Below, one piece after another: positions 1 through 5,502 of a stretch of 5,768 nt of DNA (position 1 is the stretch's first letter; each line of letters starts with the position of its first letter). The notes under the pieces are model-generated. The model made no database searches. It was not told where the DNA came from and saw nothing but the letters and a program-made list of their open reading frames with translations. The position numbers were made by a program, and so were the translations under genes. Origin of the DNA: an uncultured Hyphomicrobiales bacterium (GTDB lineage: Bacteria > Pseudomonadota > Alphaproteobacteria > Rhizobiales > Beijerinckiaceae); assembly GCA_903903935.1 (NCBI GenBank), contig CAIVAX010000516.1, positions 1 to 5,768 of the forward strand, read 5' to 3'.

Positions 1-26
1 CGCTCACTTTTTAGTTTGTGCTTAGA

Positions 27-545
27 ATGACAATTGAGGAAGAAATTGACCGACTTTACGCTGGGAGCAAAACGTTTGCTGTGCCGCCGTCTTGGCATTT
101 TGAAGGCGAGTCTCGTAATCGTTTGGAAATGAGAGTGCCTCTTTCAATTGATTATGTGACAGAGGAAGGCTTGTTTCTTTATGGAAGTTGTTACCCGCAT
201 GTGAAGGATGGCGGAGTTACATTCGTGTTGCTTTATCATCCCGCTCAAGGCCTTGCTGGACCTATCGTGCGGTTCTGTTGGAATCCACTCCACGACCATA
301 AAAATATCGGTGGACACAAAGGGGAATGGGCCTGGAAACCAATTGTGACCACTCATTTACACGGGTTTGAACTTAACCGTAAGTATGGGTGGGACGGGAT
401 GGTACGAAAGAATCTGCCCATTGCATTGCCCGTCGATGAAGAGTTAAGCGACTTTCGCGACATGCTTGAGTATGTCGGAAAAATCTTTAAAATAGCGGAT
501 ATTCAAAGAGTTCCAGTTCCAGAATGGCAACAGACCTTGATTTGA
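27..545 (+). CDS. Hypothetical protein, first gene of an AT-rich two-gene unit
   Basis: This encodes a predicted soluble protein of 172 residues that I do not recognise with confidence. ATG at 27 is chosen. An in-frame TAG at 12-14 limits any extension, leaving only a GTG at 18 as an alternative (three more residues). Neither start has a convincing ribosome binding site. The protein has no signal peptide or membrane segment. Its centre is rich in His and Trp: RFCWNPLHDHKN at about 82-93, WAWK at 101-104, and THLHGFELN at about 109-117. This looks like a conserved fold core or a metal/nucleotide site, but no known catalytic signature is evident. The C-terminal third is acidic and probably helical. 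The gene ends 1 nt before the next start, so the two are very likely translated together. Base composition is A+T-rich (23 G/C in the first 60 bases by hand count), unlike the genes to the right, which suggests acquisition. Function unknown; a toxin-antitoxin or defence role is only a guess from context. Confidence 0.72.
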   Translation: MTIEEEIDRLYAGSKTFAVPPSWHFEGESRNRLEMRVPLSIDYVTEEGLFLYGSCYPHVKDGGVTFVLLYHPAQGLAGPIVRFCWNPLHDHKNIGGHKGEWAWKPIVTTHLHGFELNRKYGWDGMVRKNLPIALPVDEELSDFRDMLEYVGKIFKIADIQRVPVPEWQQTLI

Positions 546-546
546 T

Positions 547-1305
547 ATGAATTTGCAACTGCAAAACGATGCCACACTTATCACTGTCGCTGAAGAGATT
601 TCACGACAGATGGCTGTTGCGTCTTTGCGCGATGGAAGCGTCTTTATTCGTACACCAATCTGTTACCCAAGCGGAACTTCAGTTGTGATTCAGATTGATG
701 GTTCTAAGGATCATTATTTTGTCTCCGATATCGGACTTGGACATCAAGAAGCACTGATGGTGAATGCATCTCCATCTTATTGCAAAATAGCTCGTCATCT
801 CAGTCAGGATACTGGAGTGTCTTTTGACAATCGGAGTTTCTTTGTCGCTCAATCCACGCGCTCAGACTTACCCTCAGTGGTTAGCGCAGTGGCAAATCTG
901 TCGCTGAGGGCCGTCATTCAAACTTTGATTAGGCTTGAAGAGAAGAAATCCGATCTTGAGAAAACTCTCCTCATTCATCGTCTTGAGGATATTTTTGGGC
1001 GAGACCGAGTGTCTAAGGATGTCTCTATTTTTGGCGCTTCCCATTTAGAATGGGAGGTTGCAGCTCGTGTCTCTTGTGACAGGATCGTCTCAATTTTTGA
1101 CCATGTTAAACTCCACAAAACATCAGTGGTGAGTGCTGTGGCGAAGTTCCATGATATTGCGCGACTCCCAGATCCGCCCAAACGTATTGTGACTGTTACC
1201 GATAAGGCGTCTATGGCTGATTATCTCAGTTTGCTTTCCCAGGCGGCCAGCGTGATATCTCTTTCTGAGGCCTCTGATGAGGTGGTCAGAAAACTGGCTG
1301 CCTGA
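547..1305 (+). CDS. DUF1828-like two-domain protein of unknown function
   Basis: This encodes 252 residues with no signal peptide or membrane segment. The N-terminal part (about 12-100) resembles the DUF1828 pattern as I remember it: a TPICYPSGTSVVIQIDG strand pair followed by YFVSDIGLGHQEAL (57-70), like the usual 'lsDdG' turn. A Leu/Glu-rich helical linker (about 118-150) leads to a second region (about 150-252) containing FGASHLEWEVAARV, VKLHKTSVVSAVAKFHDIARL and an alternating hydrophobic stretch VIVTVTDK-like at 214-220. That half is reminiscent of the DUF1829-type C-terminal domain that accompanies DUF1828, which is seen in accessory and prophage regions. Family assignment is by eye. 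ATG at 547 starts 1 nt after the upstream stop and has no clear Shine-Dalgarno, which fits translational coupling. The stop codon lies inside a hairpin that may terminate the transcript. Composition is lighter in G+C than carA or the YeeE genes. No biochemical function should be assigned. Confidence 0.75.
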   Translation: MNLQLQNDATLITVAEEISRQMAVASLRDGSVFIRTPICYPSGTSVVIQIDGSKDHYFVSDIGLGHQEALMVNASPSYCKIARHLSQDTGVSFDNRSFFVAQSTRSDLPSVVSAVANLSLRAVIQTLIRLEEKKSDLEKTLLIHRLEDIFGRDRVSKDVSIFGASHLEWEVAARVSCDRIVSIFDHVKLHKTSVVSAVAKFHDIARLPDPPKRIVTVTDKASMADYLSLLSQAASVISLSEASDEVVRKLAA

Positions 1306-1320
1306 TTGTCTGAAATCAGG
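1301..1320. terminator. Hairpin between convergent genes, possible bidirectional terminator
   Basis: A perfect 7-bp inverted repeat, CCTGATT (1301-1307) and AATCAGG (1314-1320), encloses a 6-nt loop. It lies between the 3' ends of the rightward gene ending at 1305 and the leftward methyltransferase ending at 1337, and it contains the rightward gene's stop codon. On the + strand a run of five T (1330-1334) follows, but about 9 nt after the stem. On the - strand a TTTT run follows about 7 nt after the stem. The position favours a shared terminator. The stem is short and the T-tracts are not immediately adjacent, so it would be weak by intrinsic-terminator rules. Confidence 0.4.
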
Positions 1321-1336
1321 GCGAATATATTTTTCC

Positions 1337-2032
1337 TTATGCCCCAACACTCTTTGCCACAAAAGTCATGCGGGTTTGGTTGTGGCCGATATTATGGGGT
1401 GCACGTTCGGCACTCCATCCATGTTTGCTGAGCAGGACCAAGGCTTCTTCTTCCCGATAGCGGGTGAGGCCGATGGAGCTGCGCAATTTGCGATAATCGG
1501 AAAAGAAGGTTGCCAATAGTCCAAGGCAGGCCGCGATGAAAAAGCCGCCCGTGATCGCAAAACCAAAGAGGGCTGTTATATCGCCCAGAGCACCAGAGTC
1601 TTTTGGGATGACATCGCCAATGATCAAACGTCCCTCGGCTTTGAGCTTGCGTTTGCAAAGATCCAGCGCATCGCCGCATTCGCCATGCGAGAGATATTGC
1701 ACAACCGAATTGATCACGATCAGATCGAGGGAATGATCCGCCAATTGGCTGAGCTCGGGTTCATCGAGAATTTGAATTTTGGAATGATCGGCGAAATCCT
1801 GTTTTAATTTGGCGCGCACATTGGGGGCTGTATCAAATAAATAGAGGCGCTCGCATTTGCTGGCGATTAATTGTGCTGCGCCTGCTTCGCCGCAGCCATA
1901 ATCGAGCATATGTGTGGTGGGGCTTTTGATCAGATCGCAGATATCTCTGCCGATCAGGTCAAAGTGCAAACGATGGTGGCGCGCGTTTACATAGATCTTA
2001 TGTTCGCCATTCCAGAAATCGCGCCAGGACAT
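1337..2032 (-). CDS. Class I SAM-dependent methyltransferase
   Basis: This encodes 231 residues with a Rossmann-like methyltransferase fold. Motif I is MLDYGCGEAG (42-51), the acidic end of strand 2 is LFD (65-67), strand 4 is LDLIVINSVVQYL (102-114), and strand 5 is RLIIGDVIP (135-143). The substrate cannot be read from the sequence. ATG at 2032 is preferred over an in-frame start 10 codons upstream, because GGAGG lies 4 nt before it and the family start MSWRDFW fits. An unusually hydrophobic segment (about 154-177, with FGFAITGGFFIAACLGLLATFF) follows the core. It could pack as an inserted helix or touch the membrane. The C-terminal part (SDYRKLRSSIGLTRY, then a HGW turn) is typical of small bacterial methyltransferases. 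The gene begins 37 nt after the carA stop on the same strand with no terminator visible between them, so the two are probably co-transcribed. Confidence 0.87.
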   Translation of the reverse strand: MSWRDFWNGEHKIYVNARHHRLHFDLIGRDICDLIKSPTTHMLDYGCGEAGAAQLIASKCERLYLFDTAPNVRAKLKQDFADHSKIQILDEPELSQLADHSLDLIVINSVVQYLSHGECGDALDLCKRKLKAEGRLIIGDVIPKDSGALGDITALFGFAITGGFFIAACLGLLATFFSDYRKLRSSIGLTRYREEEALVLLSKHGWSAERAPHNIGHNQTRMTFVAKSVGA

Positions 2033-2036
2033 AGTG

Positions 2037-2041
2037 CCTCC
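2037..2041 (-). promoter_or_regulatory. Ribosome binding site setting the methyltransferase start
   Basis: GGAGG on the minus strand lies 4 nt before the ATG at 2032. It is the reason for preferring this start over the in-frame upstream codon at 2062, which has no comparable motif. Confidence 0.6.
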
Positions 2042-2069
2042 AAGGCCAAAGGGTGAGGCCAAGATGAGA

Positions 2070-3284
2070 TCAGGCGGCCTTGGCTTTGTCCATCATCGCC
2101 ACAAATCTCTTGAAGAGATAGTGACTGTCCTGCGGGCCAGGCGAGGCTTCGGGGTGATGCTGGACAGAAAAGGCGGGACGATCGGTAAGCGCAATGCCGC
2201 AATTGGAGCCATCAAACAAGGAGCGATGGGTTTCCTTGGCATGGGCGGGCAGCGTGGCGACATCCACGGCAAAGCCATGGTTCATCGAGACGATCTCCAC
2301 CTTATTGGTAGTGTAATCCATCACAGGATGATTGGCGCCATGATGGCCCTGATGCATTTTTGTCGTCTTGGCGCCTACGGCCAGCGCCATCATCTGATGC
2401 CCAAGACAAATGCCAAAAGTGGGGATCTTTTTGTCCAGCAAAGCGCGGATCACCGGCACGGCATATTTGCCAGTTTCGGCCGGATCGCCCGGGCCATTGG
2501 AGAGAAACAGCCCATCGGGCCGCAGGGCTAGAATATCCTCAGCGCTGGTGGTGGCGGGCACGACGCTGACCTTGCAGCCAGCCGTGGCCAAAAGGCGCAG
2601 AATATTGCGCTTAATGCCAAAATCCATCGCCACGACATGATAGAGGTCTTGGCTGCGCTTGCCATAGCCCTCGCCCAGCTGCCAGATTGTTTCATCCCAT
2701 TGATAGGGCTTTTGCGTCGTCACTGTTGGCACCAAATCCATACCATCAATGCCGGGCCATTCGGCCGCCTGTTTTTTCAAGGCGGCAAGGTCGAACTGGC
2801 CATCGGGGGCATGGGCGATGACGGCATTGGGCATGCCTTTTTCGCGAATCAAAGCTGTCAAAGCTCGGGTGTCGATGCCGCAGAGGCCAATGATATTGCG
2901 GGATTTTAGCCAAGCGTTGAGATGCCACTGGGCTCTGAAATTGGATGGATCGGTAATCGGGGCCTGCACAATGGTGCCGCGCACACCGGTGCGGGCGCTC
3001 ATATCGACCGTTTCAATATCTTCGTCATTGGTGCCCACATTGCCAATATGGGGGAAGGTAAAGGTGATGATCTGGCCAGCATAAGAAGGGTCGGTCAGGA
3101 TTTCCTGATAGCCGGTCATTGCCGTATTGAAACAGACCTCACCCACGGCCTGGCCGGTAGCCCCTAGGCCAAAGCCCTGAATCACAGTTCCGTCCGCCAG
3201 AACCAGAAGCGCCGTATGCTGGGTTTGGCTCCAGCCGGAGGCGGCATTGTTCTGAACGCCAGTCTTGTCTTGAATGGCCGTCAT
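2070..3284 (-). CDS. carA: Carbamoyl-phosphate synthase, small (glutaminase) subunit
   Basis: CarA hydrolyses glutamine and channels the ammonia to CarB for carbamoyl phosphate synthesis, feeding cytoplasmic pyrimidine and arginine pathways. The protein is 404 residues, within the usual alphaproteobacterial range and slightly longer than the E. coli protein because of a polar N-terminal extension (about 1-22). The N-terminal CPSase small-chain domain (about 24-155) carries GEVCFNTAMTGYQEILTDPS (48-67) and a GNVGTN turn (81-86). The C-terminal class I glutamine amidotransferase domain (about 214-400) carries FLSNGPGDP (260-268), the nucleophile elbow FGICLGHQ with Cys293, and HHPEASPGP with catalytic His377 and Glu379. 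All catalytic residues are present. carB is not adjacent. A methyltransferase follows instead, which is not unusual in alphaproteobacteria, where carA and carB are often apart. The gene is divergent from the yqeY-type gene. Confidence 0.98.
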   Translation of the reverse strand: MTAIQDKTGVQNNAASGWSQTQHTALLVLADGTVIQGFGLGATGQAVGEVCFNTAMTGYQEILTDPSYAGQIITFTFPHIGNVGTNDEDIETVDMSARTGVRGTIVQAPITDPSNFRAQWHLNAWLKSRNIIGLCGIDTRALTALIREKGMPNAVIAHAPDGQFDLAALKKQAAEWPGIDGMDLVPTVTTQKPYQWDETIWQLGEGYGKRSQDLYHVVAMDFGIKRNILRLLATAGCKVSVVPATTSAEDILALRPDGLFLSNGPGDPAETGKYAVPVIRALLDKKIPTFGICLGHQMMALAVGAKTTKMHQGHHGANHPVMDYTTNKVEIVSMNHGFAVDVATLPAHAKETHRSLFDGSNCGIALTDRPAFSVQHHPEASPGPQDSHYLFKRFVAMMDKAKAA

Positions 3285-3319
3285 GAGCGCTCTACACCAA
3301 GAGGGAAAGTCATTGTGGT

Positions 3320-3348
3320 GATTTGGAGCACTCGCTCGAGCCCGTCAA
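3320..3348 (-). promoter_or_regulatory. Possible carA promoter
   Basis: On the minus strand TTGACG (3348-3343) is a good -35 match in the 86-nt gap between carA and the yqeY-type gene. With a 17-nt spacer the -10 position reads CAAATC, a poor match to TATAAT. The spacer contains the palindrome GCTCGAGC (3334-3341). The location, about 30 nt upstream of the carA start, supports a promoter; the weak -10 keeps this tentative. No convincing promoter was seen for the rightward gene. Confidence 0.3.
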
Positions 3349-3356
3349 GCCTTGTG

Positions 3357-3363
3357 AAAGGGA
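3357..3363 (+). promoter_or_regulatory. Ribosome binding site setting the yqeY-type start
   Basis: AAAGGGA ends 7 nt before the ATG at 3371 and decides that start against an in-frame TTG at 3323. A second, out-of-frame ATG at 3364 lies in between. It opens a four-codon frame (MRHA, stop at 3376-3378) that overlaps the true start. Confidence 0.55.
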
Positions 3364-3370
3364 ATGCGTC

Positions 3371-3820
3371 ATGCGTGAACAGTTCAATTCTCAGCTCAAA
3401 GAGGCCATGAAGGCTGGAGATAAGCGCCGGGTGGCGACCATTCGCATGATTACGGCCGCCCTTAAGGATCGCGATATTGAGGCTCGCGGGGCGGGTAAAA
3501 CCATTTCTGATGACGACATTCTCGCTCTCTTGCAGAAAATGGTGAAAAGCCGCCAAGAATCAGCCGAGATTTATGAAAAGGCCGGCCGCGAGGATCTCTC
3601 GACGCAGGAGCGCGAGGAAATCGCCATCATTAGCGAATTTCTCCCCAAGCAAATGAGCGATGAGGAGGTCACAGCGGCGATCAAGGCGGCCATGGCCGAG
3701 ACGGGTGCTGCGGGCATGAAGGATATGGGCAAGGTAATTGCCGCTTTGAAGGGCAAATATACCGGCCAGATGGATTTTGCCAAAGCCAGCGCCAGCGTCA
3801 AAGCCATGCTGGCCGGCTGA
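3371..3820 (+). CDS. yqeY: GatB/YqeY-domain protein
   Basis: This encodes 149 residues, the normal length of a stand-alone YqeY protein, covering the whole family. The family is all-helical and homologous to the C-terminal tail of GatB, the amidotransferase subunit that contacts misacylated tRNA. The free-standing protein has no firmly established role, though tRNA binding or amidotransferase support is commonly proposed. Visible family landmarks are AGDKRRVATIRMITAALKD (15-33), ILALLQKMVKSRQESAEIYEKAGR as one amphipathic block (about 50-73), EFLPKQMSDEE (89-99), and GMKDMGKVIAALKGKYTGQ (115-133) followed by the terminal helix. The start at 3371 has a good ribosome binding site and matches family N-termini. 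The gene is divergent from carA, and its stop overlaps the ribosome binding site of the following membrane protein gene, so an operon is likely. Confidence 0.95.
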   Translation: MREQFNSQLKEAMKAGDKRRVATIRMITAALKDRDIEARGAGKTISDDDILALLQKMVKSRQESAEIYEKAGREDLSTQEREEIAIISEFLPKQMSDEEVTAAIKAAMAETGAAGMKDMGKVIAALKGKYTGQMDFAKASASVKAMLAG

Positions 3821-3827
3821 GGTTTTG

Positions 3828-4274
3828 ATGAGTGCACATTCACTGATCATGGCGTTGATGGGTGGAGCCCTGATTGGCCTAGCCTGTGTGCTGCTCTTGC
3901 TCGCTCTGGGGCGCATTGCCGGTATTTCCAGCCTGATGTCGGGTGTTTTGGCCGGGCTGATGGCGTTCAATTTTGATTCCCATCTGCGCTGGCGTTTAGC
4001 CTTTCTGATCGGACTGCCGCTGGGTGCTCTATCCGTCTCAGCTTTGGGCTGGAGCGAATGGAGCCATATCCGCATGCAAGTGGGTCTGCCTTTGACGATT
4101 GTCTCCGGGCTATTGGTTGGCTTTGGCACGGCGCTAGGGACTGGCTGCACCAGTGGTCATGGCATTTGCGGAATGGCGCGCTTCTCGCTGCGCTCATTAG
4201 TGGCAACGATTATTTTCATGGTCGGTGCAGCGGTCAGCGTCTTCATTCTGCGCCATATCATTGGGGGCGCGTGA
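3828..4274 (+). CDS. YeeE/YedE-type sulfur transporter, N-terminal half protein
   Basis: This encodes 148 residues and is an inner membrane protein with about four or five hydrophobic segments (roughly 7-27, 33-46, 57-75, 86-104, 122-144). The hallmark is GTGCTSGHGICG (104-115), the conserved Cys-containing loop of the YeeE/YedE (Sulf_transp, DUF395) family. Known relatives include the thiosulfate transporter TsuA/YeeE and the split pair PmpA/PmpB, in which conserved cysteines relay the sulfur compound. Cys107 is the likely key residue, with Cys114 and Cys20 also present. The length is about half a full YeeE, and the missing half is the next gene. ATG at 3828 is chosen because GAGG (3819-3822), overlapping the yqeY stop, precedes it by 5 nt. 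An in-frame start at 3777 lies inside yqeY and is rejected. The substrate (thiosulfate or another sulfur species) is inferred from the family only. Confidence 0.92.
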   Translation: MSAHSLIMALMGGALIGLACVLLLLALGRIAGISSLMSGVLAGLMAFNFDSHLRWRLAFLIGLPLGALSVSALGWSEWSHIRMQVGLPLTIVSGLLVGFGTALGTGCTSGHGICGMARFSLRSLVATIIFMVGAAVSVFILRHIIGGA

Positions 4275-4690
4275 TGATTGCACTTATCGCCCTTGTCATT
4301 GGTGTCGTCTTTGGCGCAGGCTTAACGCTGGCGGATATGGTCAATCCGCAAAGAATTGCAGATTTTTTCGATGTCTTTGGCACATGGGATGCCACCTTAG
4401 CCTTTGTCATGGGCGGCGCCTTGATGATGGCATTGCCGGGCTTTTGGTTGGTGCGCCGCCGCTCGGCGCCTTTATTTGATGATGTGTTTCATCTGCCGCA
4501 TGTCACTCAGCTTGATCGCCGGTTGATCTTGGGCGCGCTCATCTTTGGTCTTGGCTGGGGCATTGGCGGGTTTTGTCCCGGCCCGGCGATTGCCGCTCTC
4601 GCCTCTGGCTTGATCGAGCCTGTGGTTTTTACTGTGTCGATGGTGGGTGGGATCTTTTTGGCGCGGCGACTGGTGTTGGACAGAGCTTAA
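4274..4690 (+). CDS. YeeE/YedE-type sulfur transporter, second half protein (DUF6691-like)
   Basis: This encodes 138 residues with about four membrane segments (roughly 1-20, 40-60, 85-105, 112-131). Landmarks are MVNP (22-25), WDATLAFVMGGAL (38-50), the charged cytoplasmic RRR patch near 61-63, LGWGIGGFCPGPAIAAL (93-109) with Cys101 in the conserved CPGPA motif, and a glycine-rich last helix. This is the partner of the preceding gene: the two together correspond to a full YeeE/YedE channel, each giving one conserved Cys loop. The start is the ATG at 4274, which overlaps the upstream stop by 1 nt (TGATG), a classical translational coupling that suits a fixed 1:1 complex. The frame is open upstream within the previous gene, but that stretch is only a shadow. 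No BigR-type regulator, rhodanese or sulfur dioxygenase gene is present nearby in the window. Confidence 0.91.
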   Translation: MIALIALVIGVVFGAGLTLADMVNPQRIADFFDVFGTWDATLAFVMGGALMMALPGFWLVRRRSAPLFDDVFHLPHVTQLDRRLILGALIFGLGWGIGGFCPGPAIAALASGLIEPVVFTVSMVGGIFLARRLVLDRA

Positions 4691-4722
4691 GATCTGTCTG
4701 CTGCCGTGGCTTTCGTTTAGGT

Positions 4723-5502
4723 TCACACCAGTGCAATGGCGGCAATCTGGCGGCCATAATCGGCCTCGCCACGATGCGTCATGCGCCGATAGCTGTAGAA
4801 CAAATCCTCTCTGGCATAAGTATCCAGCGCAAGATTGCTAAAGCTGCCAACGCCTGCTGCGCGCAGACGCAGGCCAATAAAGCCCGGCAAATCGAATAGG
4901 AAATGACCCTGGCGCTGAGAGGGAATGAAGAAATCAGCATAGCTGGAATCGCTATCGATAAAGCGTGTGCGATAGTCAGCGCCCACTTCATAAGAGGCTT
5001 GGCTAATTGTTGGCCCCAAGACGCTGTGAATGGCTGGTCGTGAGGCGCCGAGCTCTTCCATTTTCTGCAAAGTGGTTTCCAAAATTCCAGTCAGTGCACC
5101 CTTCCAGCCAGCATGGGCTGCGCCAATCACGCCCGCTTGCGCATCCGCAAACAAAATGATGCCGCAATCCGCCCCCGTCACGCCAATGCCAATGCCGCGG
5201 GTTTTGGTCACTAGCGCATCGGTGCGTGGGCGCTCATTGACGAGAAAGGGAAAGGCAATGGTCAGCGCGTCGGCAGAATGAATTTGATAGGGCACAAGGA
5301 AATGACTGGGATCCACACCCAAATGTTGCGCCATGCGCCGTCTGTTTTCCGTCACCGCCTGCGGATCATCCTTAGAGCCTATGCCGCCATTTAGTGAGCT
5401 ATAAATACCCTCAGAGGCGCCGCCCTGACGTGTGAAAAAGGCATGACGAATGCCTTTCGTCTCAAGCTGGGGGGATGAAATGATGCTGTCGGCTTCGAGC
5501 AT
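4723..5502 (-). CDS. pgeF: Peptidoglycan editing factor PgeF (YfiH, laccase-domain family)
   Basis: PgeF is a cytoplasmic amidase-type enzyme that removes wrongly incorporated serine from UDP-MurNAc precursors. The family was formerly called polyphenol oxidase/laccase domain or DUF152. The 259-residue length is typical. The zinc/catalytic residues are His75 in PYQIHSAD, Cys113 in TGADCGIILFAD, and His130 in GAAHAGWKGAL (128-136). Other landmarks are the N-terminal HAFFTRQGGASEGIYSSLN (20-38), GPTISQASYEVG (163-174), and the C-terminal SYRRMTHRGEADYGRQIAAI (237-256). Around Cys113 the usual TADC-x-P reads GADCGI, so the flanking Thr and Pro are replaced while the Cys is kept. The ATG at 5502 overlaps the stop of the upstream methyltransferase gene by 1 nt (TAATG), implying coupled translation. 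Its 3' end converges with the YeeE-type operon across a 32-nt gap that shows no hairpin. Confidence 0.95.
   Translation of the reverse strand: MLEADSIISSPQLETKGIRHAFFTRQGGASEGIYSSLNGGIGSKDDPQAVTENRRRMAQHLGVDPSHFLVPYQIHSADALTIAFPFLVNERPRTDALVTKTRGIGIGVTGADCGIILFADAQAGVIGAAHAGWKGALTGILETTLQKMEELGASRPAIHSVLGPTISQASYEVGADYRTRFIDSDSSYADFFIPSQRQGHFLFDLPGFIGLRLRAAGVGSFSNLALDTYAREDLFYSYRRMTHRGEADYGRQIAAIALV

Noticed and set aside
2034..2531. 165-codon open frame on the + strand opposite carA
   Set aside because: It is antisense to the unmistakable carA and overlaps the methyltransferase start. It has no ribosome binding site or recognisable domain, and its His/Gly/Met-rich composition is typical of a shadow frame.
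3326..3341. Operator or riboswitch in the carA leader
   Set aside because: Only the GCTCGAGC palindrome and a 4-bp GAGC/GCTC repeat are present. The gap is too short for a riboswitch, and no known pyrimidine or arginine operator is recognisable.
3560..4150. 196-codon open frame on the - strand across yqeY and the first YeeE-type gene
   Set aside because: It spans two well-supported genes in antisense, and its Pro/Ser/Arg-rich sequence resembles no protein. It is open by chance in G+C-rich coding DNA.
4058..4273. Upstream extension of the second YeeE-type protein
   Set aside because: The 72 extra codons overlap the first YeeE-type gene, and the translated sequence (Trp/His-rich) is not membrane-like. 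The family start is at the ATG at 4274, coupled to the preceding stop.
4691..4722. Terminator between the YeeE-type operon and pgeF
   Set aside because: The 32-nt convergent gap has only the short CTTAAG/AGATCT palindromes and no stable stem with a T-run on either strand.
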